From: Agaricus subrufescens
Taxonomy: Eukaryota > Basidiomycota > Agaricomycetes > Agaricales > Agaricaceae
NCBI GenBank assembly: GCA_029945375.1
Contig: JAQOTE010000025.1
Span: 62,001-126,000 of the forward strand
DNA length: 64,000 nucleotides
Direction: 5' to 3'
The position numbers and the translations under genes are program-made. The notes beneath the pieces are model-generated. The model made no database searches and was not told the origin of the DNA. It saw only the letters and a program-made list of their open reading frames with translations. Shown here piece by piece: positions 44,501 through 54,820 of this stretch (its first letter is position 1; each line of letters starts with the position of its first letter).

Positions 44501-45600
44501 GACAACGGTCCCGAGCAGATCCCATCGAAAGGAAACTTGACAGCGGGATACCTTGGAACATACCGGAAATGGAAATGGAGCGTTCTAGATAGAAAAGGAA
44601 ACGTCGGGAATGATCGGAAAGTTCTGGAAACGGGATATAACATATTCTCACATTGTTGTATCCAAGCCTGACGTCTAGCTTGGTAAAATATTTTGATCCT
44701 TTTAATTTGTTCATTATACTCGAAATATTAGGAATTGGGTAAGCATTCTTGATAGTATTCTGGTTTAGATATCAATAATCTTGGCATGGCCGTAAGTCTC
44801 CACTCTTCTTTCCTACAAAGAAGAATGATGATGCCATTGGCAATTCTGAAGGGCGGATACTGTATATCCCTTTCATAGGTTTTCTTCTATAAACTTGCCC
44901 AATTCTCTTTCTTCTTTAGGTGTTAGAGCATATATCGGCATGCGTTTTGGTTTAAATTCCGGTATAAGATCAATTTTGTGATCCCATTCTCGTCGTGGGG
45001 GTAATCTTTCTGATTTTTGTTTGTCAAATACTTTGAGAAATCTATGATATCTTCTAGGTACGACTTTGAGTGGGTCAGATTCCTTTTTGAAATTAGCATT
45101 CTTTGCTAATTGTTGTGATGCATTTGTTTTGTAGTTGATCTCTTGGTAGATTCTATTTATAGAATTGATTTTGAGAGCATGTTTCAATGGTATTGGAATA
45201 TGGTTTTCATCTCTCCACAATAATGATGGTGCCTGCCAATCAATATCTGGGTTGAATTTCTTTAACCACATAATTCCCAAAAATAGTTTATGTTTGCCAA
45301 GAGAAACTATTCTTGGTTTGATTATCATTGTCTTGTTATTGATTGTGATTTTCATTTTAACGTAATGAGAGCATTTTCCCGCAGAGTTTCGTGATCCGTC
45401 TGCATTCAATGTATATCGCACTTCTTTTAGTGGATATTTTTGGAGATGATAGTTGTCAACTAATTGATGATCGACAAAGTTTCCGCTAGCTCCTGAATCT
45501 AGTAGAGCTTCAATGTCGTGTCGATCGTTTTTGGTGTGTAGTTTCGTTGGGACTAAAAGTGTTCATCCTGATGATTTCTGAAGATCAATTTGATCGATTT
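41510..45600 (-). pseudogene. Gypsy Pol with C-terminal chromodomain, degenerate
   Basis: Order on the minus strand: aspartic protease (LLDSGAS near 45500, then the frame 44873-45421), RT start ([10 protein letters not shown] near 44660-44700), solo LTR insertion, RT continuation (MFFGMTNSPAIFQ; catalytic box YMDN instead of YMDD; 43435-43926), RNase H, integrase zinc finger (HPGITET..., CPICQQY) and core (SMDLITDLP, SDRDPRF; 42346-43140), then the integrase C terminus and chromodomain (EYEVEAIINHRV, EYLVRWKGYGPTEDSWE; 41510-42211). Stops and frameshifts separate the blocks. The D to N change alone would abolish polymerase activity. Chromodomains of such elements are known to steer integration to modified chromatin. 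Confidence 0.92.
43995..44642. mobile_element. Solo LTR (family S), TSD TATTC
   Basis: 648 bp, TGTTAAGAC...GATATAACA. TATTC is duplicated at 43990-43994 and 44643-44647, splitting the Gypsy RT. Homologous over its length to 613-1263 and richer in CpG than that copy, so younger or less decayed. Confidence 0.93.
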
Positions 45601-45615
45601 GATCTTCAGAGGTAA

Positions 45616-47798
45616 TTAAAAATTTTCAGCATATTCATGTGAAAATTCATCTAGGATGTCATCTATGTCTTCATCTTCTAGATTGTAGACCATAGCATTT
45701 GGGTCTATTGGTGGTTGTGGTGGTTGCTGTGTTTTTCTTCTGGGATTTCCTCTAGGTCTTCCATTTCCTGGTTTAGTTGAGTATCTTGGTTTAGGTTTAG
45801 ATTTTGGAGTGAACTTGTTAGTCTTGTCCATTCTCTTTGAATCTGAGAGTTTAAGGTAGGCCTTGCGTTCTGGACAGTTTGTGACCCAATGTCCTGTCTT
45901 ATGACAAAAGAAACATTCTCCGTGTCGTAAGGCCTGTTTCTGTTCTGGTGTGAAGATTGTATTGACAAAGGATTCGATTGTCTTTCGGTTTGAATTTCTT
46001 TGTCTAATGTGGTTGGCTTGTTCATCTTTGTAATCTTCTTCTTCACTGTCACTGTAGGATTCTTCGGATCCTGAGGTTTCATCGTCATCTGTGTGGATAT
46101 CGAGCTCATTGATTGCATAGGTGAGTGCGTCAACGTCCATGTCCCATTCACTTCTTTGTCTGACTGGATTGTGATTGTATGGAGCATATCTTGGGTTCTG
46201 TCACTTATGTTTGGTTTTGCTGTGGTTCCTTGATGACTTGTAGTTGTTTGGTAGCTTAGGTTGCTTTCTGTATCTGTTTTTGATGATCTCGATGTCTTCA
46301 GCAGCTCTGGCAGCGGTTTTCCAAGCTTGTAAATCTTGTGGTTGTTGCCTGAGTGCTTCTTCTCTGATTGAATCTTGTAATCCTGCTGCATAGTACGAGC
46401 AGAGGACGGTGTCATCTGTAATTCCAGATTGGCTTTTGAGGACTGAGAATTTGCTGTTGTATGATTGGATGTCCATTCCATGTGTCTGTCTGATGGCTCT
46501 GAGTTGTCTTTCGAGGTCTTGTTTTCTCTGGATTGGAGCAAACACTTGTTCCATTGCTGATTTGAAATCTGCATAGGTTCCTGGGTTTGCTTGGTTTGTT
46601 TTGAACCAGTCTTGTTTCCAATCTGCTGCTGATCCTTTGAGTGATCCGAGTATGAAAAAGATTTTTGTCCTGTTGTCTGTGATGTTGAGGGATTCGAAGT
46701 AGATATCACATTCTTCGATCCATGTGTTGTAATGCTTTGGGTCTCCATAGTAGACTTGGGGTTTTTCGAACTTGATTGTTGCCATTGGTTGTCTTGGTGG
46801 GGTTGGTGTTCTTGGTGGTGATCTTGGTGGGCTTGGTGTTCCTGGTGGTGATCTTCTTGGTGGCATTGGTGGTCTGGGCGGACTTGGCGTTCTTGGTGGT
46901 GAATTAGGTTGTGTTGGGGGTTGTGGTGGTGTTGGTGTTCTTGAGTGACTACGGCTCCTGGTGTGTAGTATTGTTTTCTGAGTTCCTGTGTTTGTTGGGC
47001 TAATTTGTTGAGATTGTTTTCCTTTATTAGAGCTTCTTTGTTGTGGAGTTTCTCCAAGCGTTGAATAATTTTCAGGTAGTCCTGATCCTGAACTTGAAAG
47101 AAATCCTTCATAAGGTTTGTTAGTTCCGATAAGTTTTCACTTAATTTCTTGATCCACTTCTGAGGGGTATTCCTCGCTTCTATTAATTTGTCTGATAACG
47201 GCAAGCTGATGTTCTTGTTTGATTGCCTTTTGGTCAATGCACTGATATCTCTTTCTGTCTGATTCTTTGATATAGTACCAGACACTTTTTGCAGTGCTGA
47301 AGTAGACAGTTGTTTGGAGATTAGTGCTGAAGAACTGGATGGGGTTTGGTTGTTCCGTGATGATGTCACTTTGATTTTAATTGTCTTTGATGTGGGTGTA
47401 TTGATTTCGACTGAATTGGTAACTTCTGATTCAGTTGTGGTAATTTTAGTTTTTACGTTTATTCCGTCTATGGTGCCTAAGTTATATTTGTTAGTTGATA
47501 TATATTTATACCCTTCAGCTGGTGAGATTTGATTCTCGTCTCCCGCTGGCAATTTATCCTTTCCCTTTATAAAGGCGGATTTAAGTCTTTTCAGACAAGT
47601 TGTACTAGACAGTTTATAGTCTTTCTCTGGACTTCTGATCGTTCCTTCCACAGTACTAGATCCGTTTATAGTCATTCCAAACTCTGTACTGGACTTCGTG
47701 ACTTCGTCAGTACCGATTCCGGTAACCTGAGATTCACTAGGATTCTCTAGCCTCTTCAGGCCTCCTACAGTTGTGTTATGTGACCTGCTAGACTTCAA
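45616..47798 (-). pseudogene. Gypsy Gag
   Basis: The main Gag frame is 46201-46866 (capsid-type: PQVYYGDPKHYNTWIEECD, LGSLKGSAADWKQDW, YNSKFSVLKSQ) and continues in frame after a TGA (46201-46203) into 45616-46140, which has an acidic region and a CCHC zinc knuckle (CFFCHKTGHWVTNC). Upstream, another frame is open from 47798 and carries a Ser/Thr/Lys-rich N-terminal segment with a coiled-coil-like stretch (LIEARN to LRKQYY). It stays open for 697 codons, overlapping the capsid frame out of phase. Whether the two frames are joined by frameshifting or by a mutation cannot be decided here. Confidence 0.8.
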
Positions 47799-48059
47799 TT
47801 ACGGTCTGCAGTCAGTACAACAACCGTCCCGTATATTTTATAAGCGCAACCTCGCTTAGCTGGTAGGCTCAGCCTCAACTATTTCCCTAGTTGGCAGGTG
47901 CCGTCAATCTCCCGGTAATAATAACACAAATAGTTTTTGGACAGCTTTGTGCTTTTATTACGACCCCTAAAATTGACGATCGCTAGCGTTTGTTTAGGGT
48001 TTTATGGGGCAGCAAACGGTTTCGTCTCCAAGCAACGGAGAAGGAACGTTTCTACTTAA
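47799..48059 (-). promoter_or_regulatory. Gypsy 5' leader with self-priming PBS
   Basis: Directly after the 5' LTR the minus strand reads AAGTAGAAACGTT (48045-48057). This is the exact complement of AACGTTTCTACTT inside the LTR (48284-48296), which lies about 30 nt downstream of the LTR TATATAAA box (minus strand, about 48320-48328), at the expected RNA 5' end. That is the Tf1/sushi self-priming arrangement. Confidence 0.75.
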
Positions 48060-48579
48060 TGTTATAGTGACCCCGGCCCGGTCCTAAGCTGGGGCGATAC
48101 GTCACTACCAATAACTCGGTTACTGATAGAGCGTATCAAAGGAGCCTTCTCGGTTGAATGGAGATTCAACTTCAAAGGTAATAATACTGAGACGATTATA
48201 CAAGCAAGAGAGGGAGCTTAGCAATTAAGACTTATAGGTTCTAGAGCTTTAGATAAAGGCTTAGTATTAGTCTCCACCTAACCAAGTAGAAACGTTGTTT
48301 CTACATGGTCGAGTTGAGGGGTTTATATACTACAGCGAGTATCTACTTATGTAATACTAATAGGAGTCATATCCAGTCATAACTAGTCATAATAAGTCAT
48401 ATCAAGTCATATAAGTTCTCCAAGTCATTATAAGTCAGAATGACTCATGACTGTGAGTCGGAAGATTCTTGACTTTGCTGACTAAGAAATATTATGTAAG
48501 AAAAGAGAAACAATATTCGATATGATTACATCAGCAAAGGTAGGCATATTAGATAAGAAAAGTAATTGAAATCATAACA
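48060..48579 (-). repeat. Gypsy 5' LTR
   Basis: 520 bp, partner of 39678-40197. Contains the TATATAAA promoter motif and the internal primer complement described for the leader. Confidence 0.93.
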
Positions 48580-48584
48580 TCGAT

Positions 48585-51043
48585 CCTCGGGGCGAATGGG
48601 CGCATTGACCCATGCTTGCAACTCGGGATTCATGTAAGATCTGAAACATGTGATTAGTAGAGGCATGTGAAGAGGATGGGGACACTTGCGCGTACGACCC
48701 TTCCTTCGTATCCATATTGCCATCATACTCGTCTTCTTCATCTCCAAGAGAGATTAAATCTTCATCTTGATTCTTCTTCTCATCGATAAGGGAAGGCCCT
48801 TGCTCCACAACTTCCATTGACCTGAAGCCATCGATTGTGTGATCGATCGGGGATTCCGTTTCTTCCTCCGCCGGGAATGCTTCTTTGACGATGTCGACGC
48901 TTTCCGGGAGGTTGAGAACTACGTCCCCCAAGCGTTTGTCCCATGCAAGCAGGGCTTTCAGCTTGGCTTCTTGGTAGGGCGTGACCCTGCCAGTCCAAAG
49001 ACGAGGATCAGTTGTCCTACAAACTGTTATGGCCAATAGGGTATTTGTGATGTCCATGTAATTCCCATTTGGGTTCCACAAAAAAACGCGGCCATTGGTG
49101 TATTTGCCAATAGACCAGACATCCGGTGCCGGGTTAGACCGAAGTGTAACCGGATGTTTGCATTTCATGGGGTAGACATGAACCCATTCATGCATCAAGG
49201 AATATTTTCGGTATTCGTGAACCCAACGATTGGTTTGACGATACCGGTCCAGATCAACATTGCCATCATATGATGATTCCGGTGCACAAGGGATATGCAG
49301 GCGCCGGAAATAGCCATGTTGGGAATTGAATGATCGTTGATCATAAGGGATGAAGTCATCTGCACAAACCCCATAGAGTTCATTGCGAATTTCCGAAGAT
49401 GTGATTGTGCAATTATCACCATCATCAGATTCATATGCCCGATAGATTTCCGAAGTAGTCACGGACCAATGCGGGACAGCAGGGGGTGCAACATCTGCAG
49501 AAGTCAGGGACCAGCCATGTGGCGTTTCATCAAATGCCCAGCCATGATAGACATCGGAAGGGAGTTCCAGAGTCATTTTGTAATCCACGGGTTCCGAGGG
49601 TTCCCGTTGATTGTGGGCATATTCCGATTCCCGAATGGAATGATCATGGATTGTCCAGGCAGGATATCCATCCGTACTGGGTAACCATGTTCTGTCATCC
49701 GTGGGATCAGAGACAGAAGTTCCAGGGGTCAGAGTAGGTGACGAATATTGAGGAATATCATTCCGCCATTCACAAATCCAATTATAAAATTGGTCAGATG
49801 TGGTTGAGTGGTCGGAAGTTTCATCGTCATCAGAATGATTCAGATGATTACAATTATGGCCATCGCAGTAAGGGTGTGCAATATGACCACAATTGAAGTG
49901 ACAATCGCAATCCAAAGGTGAAGAGATAGGATAAATGATTTTGTCAGTGTGATATTCCTCTGGAGTAAGAACGGGAGAAAATGCACCGGAAGGAGCGGAG
50001 ATAGGAGTAGATCCCATTGTCATGTTCTCGACCTTTCCTTGATGTATGCACTCCACCAGGGAGCGAGTGGAAGGAGCTGGTACTTCGGCTACCATGGGGA
50101 AGGCAATTGTGGATGCCGCATTGTAATCTGCAGGCACTTCCTCGATCTGGGCGACACCACCTTGGTTCTTGCCCTTGCCTTTGCCTCGGCCTCGTGTGCA
50201 TTTGCACTTCTTCTCATTGCCATTGTTCTGGCCAGAAGGACCCTGTTGGGCCGGCTTCTGCTGCTGCTGCTGCTTCTGTTGTTGGGGAGCCGGAGGCTTT
50301 GACCCAGAAGCTTGTGGTTGACTGTTGTTACAGTTCCACTGGGGTTTCTGCTGGCCTTGTTGTCTAAACTTAGCCGCATTAGCAGTAGAATGAGGGTTGC
50401 ACCAGGCACCCATAATCGCATCTCGTGCGGCATCAAACTCCATATCAGTGACCTTCTTTGAAGAGGCCAGCATGACTGAAGTCATGCCTTCAAGGTGTGG
50501 TGGTAATGCATTAAGTAGCATCATCACTTGAAGGGACTCGTGAATAGGAGCCCCCACATCGGAGATTTGAGAGAAAATAGCGCGTAAATGCGCGATGGAA
50601 CCAGATGGATCCGCTACATCAGGAACTTTAAATGTCATGGCTTCCATCAGCTTAGAATAGACAAAGGAAGGTCCACGAACCCCGTAAGTCTCTTTGAGCT
50701 TGGTCCAGAGGGCCTTGGCATCAGCGAAGCTTTCCCTGATCATATGATCGGGAAGAGCACTCTCAATCACTGCAGTTGCCTGCAAGGAGAGAGCGTCTCT
50801 GGCATCGGTCTCTTTTATAAGAGCCTCAAGACCAGCAGCGTCATTGTCGCTCTTGGGTTCAGGGACCTTGGGTAAGGTCTTTTCTGACCCGGAGACTTCC
50901 CACGCAGAAAGGGTGGTATCAGGGTGCCTCATCAAGATGAGGACGTTCCTAACACGGTGTGACCAACTGTCCCAGTTGTCGACACCAGTGAGTTTGGGGA
51001 GAGTGTTGACGGAGATTCCATTTGCGGCCCTGCAACCTGGCAG
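48585..51043 (-). pseudogene. Copia 2 Gag with unusual Cys/His-rich extension
   Basis: The open frame from about 51043 begins without an ATG at the expected place (the context suggests a lost start near 51025). Gag features: LPKLTGVDNWDSWSHRVRN, FADAKALWTKLKETYG, LNALPPHLEGM, then a Gln-rich tract and a basic KCKCTRGRGKGKGKN segment in place of the usual CCHC knuckle. About 500 further residues without a known domain include a dense Cys/His cluster (CDCHFNCGHIAHPYCDGHNC region, about 49840-49910) followed by an acidic DDDE stretch. The frame is cut by the Gypsy insertion at 48584 and resumes at 39677. Confidence 0.82.
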
Positions 51044-51226
51044 TCAGTAAATGTAATCTAGGGTACGACAAACTCTATCTAAGGTTATATATAGAATCCA
51101 ACAAAGGCTATCAACTCGTTTCAACAGCGAGTGATTGGGATAAATATAGAACTCAAGCTTCAGAGAAGCGAGATCTAAAATAGATCCACAGATCGTATCT
51201 CGAGCCGGAAAGGCGAAAGCGATTGC

Positions 51227-51239
51227 GGGGCCCATAACC
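51227..51239 (-). promoter_or_regulatory. Copia 2 primer-binding site (half-tRNA iMet)
   Basis: GGTTATGGGCCCC directly abuts the 5' LTR, identical to the Copia 1 site. Confidence 0.85.
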
Positions 51240-51603
51240 TGTTGATAAAGTAGAGCTGCTACCTGCAGCATGGAGACGGATAGACTCACATTGCTATAAT
51301 TCCTAAACAGTAGGAGGATTGAGGTAGTAGATAGAGTTGGTAAAGCTGAGAGAGCTTGTAGAGCAAAGTGAGAGAGGAAACTGAACTGCTATTCTATGGA
51401 ATACATATAGAGTTTATATACTCGATAAAGAACCTCATAGTGGTAAAGGGTAATGTGAAACATACAGGTAAAACAGGAGTCCACAGAAGGAGTCCGCAGT
51501 GAACATGCATAAAACGATTAAAAAGGTGTGGCATAGTGCATAGTGCACAATAGTTGCTCATACACGTCATACTGAGCGTATAACTCGAGGTATTTCGTCA
51601 ACA
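51240..51603 (-). repeat. Copia 2 5' LTR
   Basis: 364 bp, tgttgataaag...gtcaaca, partner of 35529-35891. Confidence 0.93.
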
Positions 51604-51608
51604 TTGGC

Positions 51609-51693
51609 TCGGCTAGTGCAGGGGAGAGCTTCTGCTGCCCCCGTGACGAACCGCCTATTACTATAGAGTGTGACGTGAGTCTTTTCTCATTGG
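51609..51693 (+). repeat. Ngaro B1 repeat, remaining 85 bp
   Basis: Completes B1 after the Copia 2 insertion (39 + 85 = 124 bp) and abuts A2 directly. Confidence 0.92.
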
Positions 51694-52112
51694 TTAAATT
51701 TTAAAGGTACTTTACAGGGGACCAATGATAAACGAAGAAAAGAACATGAATAACGTCGACAAACTGGTCTAATCATTATGACCTCACTCCACTCATTGTG
51801 ACTTACTATGCGCTGTGGTAGAGTCATGAAATGGAGCAGTGAGGTCATACAAGGCCGTTGGCTAAACAGTTGAGGTGTCGTTGGTTAAACGCCCTCACAT
51901 GAGGCTTTGTTGGTTAAACATCCTCAGAACTTATTGGGTAGTTGGTTAAACACCCGAGGCTACGTTGGTTAAACGTCCTCAAACCAAGAAGGACCAGTCG
52001 TCGACCCAGCTAAGAGTTGTGTGGAGCGGAAGGGTGTAACTCCTGTTGCTGAGACATTTTGTCTTAGAATTGGCTTCTTTCCGCTCTCATCTACTCGACA
52101 CTTTCTTCGTTG
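51694..52112 (+). repeat. Ngaro A2 repeat
   Basis: 419 bp, uninterrupted partner of A1. It shows the empty Copia 1 target (aaaggtacttt) and carries the same four GTTGGTTAAAC motifs. Confidence 0.94.
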
Positions 52113-52138
52113 CCCTCCCAAGCCCTCCCTTTAAATAG

Positions 52139-52262
52139 AGCCCTTATTCGCTTGTTATAAATCCCGAATATATTGGCTCGGCTAGTGCGGGGGAGAGCTT
52201 CTGCTGCCCCTGTGACGAACCGCCTATTACTATAGAGTGTGACGTGAGTCTTTTCTCATTGG
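52139..52262 (+). repeat. Ngaro B2 repeat
   Basis: 124 bp, partner of B1. It contains the empty Copia 2 target (tattggctcgg) and is the right end of the element. 26 bp (52113-52138) separate A2 and B2. Confidence 0.94.
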
Positions 52263-52560
52263 ACCATGGAAAAAAACTATGAGTATTTTTAGGAATCAAG
52301 AATTCTACGAATCAAAAACTCTAGATAAAGTCGAGCTGTTTATTCCATAGAAATCTATCTCGAACGTGAGACATGATACTATAAATAGATTTTAACGCGA
52401 TTTCACCAACAAACCTGACAGTATTGACGGACGCAAACTGTCAGACATCGAAAATTCTAGACGATGGTAGTGGTGTTTTGCCCTACCTTCTAAATGTGCG
52501 ATCAGTGTCCAGCGAGCCTGATCATATGGAAATCTACTAAGATAACCACTAAACGTCTCT
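52263..52560 (-). pseudogene. NACHT gene 3'-end relic
   Basis: Read on the minus strand, 52500-52550 encodes RRFSGYLSRFPYD, matching TRFSGYLSKFPYH near the end of the main exon of NACHT 2 (59120-59165). 52270-52500 is similar to 58330-58540, the 3' flank of NACHT 2. The rest of the gene is absent, and the relic stops at the Ngaro end. Confidence 0.7.
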
Positions 52561-52660
52561 TAATCTTATAATCTAACCGAAGCTCCTGCGCAAATGTTTC
52601 TTCAAAGCCCAAACAAAATCGACAAGGGATATATAACGAAAAAAACAACAGAAGACACGA

Positions 52661-54820
52661 TTAGAAAGAGTATACAAAATCAGGATGTTTATCACCCAGC
52701 TCCATCCAAGCTCTCAAAGACGCATCTGCATCTTTTTCATTTCCATTCATATATGGTGCAAGTATCTTATCCCGGTTTTGTTGCTTGCGCTGGTTTTTGT
52801 AATGGAGGACTGCAACATTGGCAGCAGTCAGGGCGATTGTGAACGATTGGCTGGAAATGAGCAGGGAGGGGATATTTCAAGGACTGAGGAGTGATATCAG
52901 AGGATTTGACTCACAAAGAGATATCTAATATCGTCGCTTTTCTAAATCTTGGTCCCTCTTTAGTTGGGAAAAGCCATGCACTAAGAATGCCACCCTGGTA
53001 GAAATTCGATGTTTCAATATGTGATTCATTTAAGCAAAGGAACGAGGGATGCACAGAATTGGTTGCAATGAAGCCAAAAGCTATGCTTGAAGCACGTCGA
53101 TAATACGGTTCTGAATTATTAGCCAACCATGCTGCAGCAACTGGGGCGGCGGCGTATGCTCCTGGGATAGTGAGGAAAAGTGACCCATATGCTACAAATT
53201 TATCGGTCGTTTCTTTATATTCATTGGAAAAGGTTCATCCAAATTAGTTGACATTCGAGGATGACAAAAAGAAGAAAAGTAGGGCGCACTCAGGTACATA
53301 ATGAAACCAGCTACACCAAGACACGCAATTATTAGGGTTGGAATAGCACGATTTTGGTGTTTATCGGAGAAATAAGCTGTGGCAAGGGTGACTGTACTTT
53401 CAAATTTTAATCAAAGCATCTTTGCTGATAAAAGTGAGCTCATACCAAGGAACCCAGCAGCAAATGGTCCAACGCTCAATAACTGACTCTTGACAGCACT
53501 AAACCCTAACTGCTTCACAATCGAAGGTGCAAAATTAGCCAATCCATAGAGCATCGTTCCATTGAAAAATAACATGATGAACATGATTATGACCTGAATC
53601 GATGTCATCGAACGGAAGATCTCGCGGACGGAGAACTTGTCAGAGGGAATGTTGGGAGTGACGGATGGACGGTCAAATTCGAGCCGGAATTTGATCAGGT
53701 TTTTCTGGTTTTGGGTTAAAAATCTGGAGTCTTGAGGTGTCGCAGGAACAAGAAAGTATCCTATAAGGCCAATGCAGAACGAAAGGAGACCCTCCTGAGG
53801 AACGGATATCAAGGAGTAAGGATTTGTGTGGAGAGAGTTGAGTCCCCTACTTACCAGGATGAAAATCCATGCCCAGCCTGGTTTACCACCTACACCATCC
53901 ATGTTCTGAATAGCGGCTGCTAATAGTCCTGAAAAAGCTCCCGAAAGCTGGTTATATGGGAAGCTATTTGGATACATGGATACTCTTGAGAAGGTGAGAA
54001 TACGTACCGATGCCGCTGAAAAAAACAGAGCAATGCTTAAGGGGGAAATGAGACGAAGCAAAACTCATTAAGATTCCTAACTGACCGAAGTGACAAGTCG
54101 CGCCGAGTGTAGAAACCAGACAGGTAGAGCACTATTCCAGGAAACATGGGGCCCTCGATAGCTCCCAAAATAGCTCGTGCGACCACTAGACCGGCATAAG
54201 ATGTGACAAGTCCTTTTCACATGATATCAGTATAGATTGATGCGAGCGAAGCAGAGGACGTACCTTGGAGTGTAACGATTATCCCCCAAATCGTAGTGAT
54301 AGTGGGCATGAGGACATTGGGCCCGACATATCGCAGGAGAAGGTTTGATGGCAGCTCGGAAAGGATGTAAGGCCTAACGGGAAAAGGTATGATTCGCATG
54401 AAATATAGTAGAAAGTATAGATGTTTACACATAGAGGACGGTGACGACAACCTGATATTGGTGGTCGGTAAGGCCCAAACTTGCTTGCAAACCTGCAACA
54501 CGTGCATTACCTACAGAAAGATGTTTAGCCTGAATGGAACAATGATTTTCGTCATATCGTTCCTCTTACCAATGTTGGAGCGATCCTGAGTTTGTACAGT
54601 AGTGTAGGCGTATCGTTCATATAGGTCAGGAGGACATGCAACATACCAGGAATGAAAGGAAATAAAACATGGTCATCACAGGAAGGACTGTATAGTCCAA
54701 CTTGCGGACAGCTCGTTTTTCATCGTCAGACACGACTCTTGACTCTCGAAAGAGGCTTGCATCTCCAAGCACAGAAGAAGAATCGTCTTTGACATTGCGA
54801 ATGATGGGAGTCTCGGCCAT
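52661..54820 (-). CDS. MFS anion:cation symporter (Dal5/TNA1-like), copy 2
   Basis: A paralogue of 13989-16169 with the same exon plan. The N terminus MAETPIIRNVKDDSSS precedes the conserved SDDEKRAVRKLDYTVLP. The 53411-54061 frame covers central TM segments with PSIVKQLGFSAVKSQLL. The last exon encodes QSFTIALTAANVAVLHYKNQ and the tail GDKHPDFVYSF, with a TAA at 52661-52663. No frame break was seen in the exons examined. Its 3' neighbour is the NACHT relic, unlike the other copies. Confidence 0.85.

Larger units (their letters stand above)
39678..48579 (-). mobile_element. Ty3/Gypsy chromovirus, TSD TCGAT, degenerate
   Basis: A minus-strand element with 520-bp LTRs (3' LTR 39678-40197, 5' LTR 48060-48579). 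The 5-bp duplication TCGAT lies at 39673-39677 and 48580-48584. Gag at 45616-47798, pol at 41510-45600 ending in a chromodomain, an additional opposite-strand ORF at 40590-41117, and a self-priming PBS at 48045-48057. Its RT is interrupted by the family S solo LTR. It is inserted in Copia 2 between Gag and protease. Confidence 0.94.
35529..51603 (-). mobile_element. Ty1/Copia retrotransposon 2, TSD TTGGC, degenerate
   Basis: A minus-strand element. The 3' LTR is 35529-35891 (363 bp) with adjacent polypurine tract ctcctcc. The 5' LTR is 51240-51603 (364 bp). The half-tRNA-iMet PBS is at 51227-51239. TTGGC is duplicated at 35524-35528 and 51604-51608. Gag lies at 48585-51043 and Pol at 35908-39677. 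A Gypsy element is inserted between them at 39678-48579. It is inserted in the Ngaro B1 repeat. Confidence 0.94.
18535..52262 (+). mobile_element. Ngaro-type tyrosine-recombinase retrotransposon, split by nested insertions
   Basis: The plus-strand order is Gag, RT-RNase H, tyrosine recombinase. Termini are split direct repeats: A1 (18535-18551 plus 30956-31357), B1 (35490-35528 plus 51609-51693), A2 (51694-52112), B2 (52139-52262). A1 and A2 are both 419 bp, and B1 and B2 are both 124 bp. This A1-ORFs-B1-A2-B2 plan is the known hallmark of PAT/Ngaro elements. Without its two Copia insertions and their TSDs it is 5244 bp. No methyltransferase domain is present, which favours Ngaro over DIRS. 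No target-site duplication is seen, as expected for YR integration. It is the oldest layer of the stack. Confidence 0.93.

Noticed and set aside
51694..52262. A separate non-autonomous deletion copy of the Ngaro element in tandem with the full one
   Set aside because: Its two parts match A1 and B1 exactly in length and abut B1, as expected for the A2-B2 half of a split-direct-repeat element. One element explains everything.
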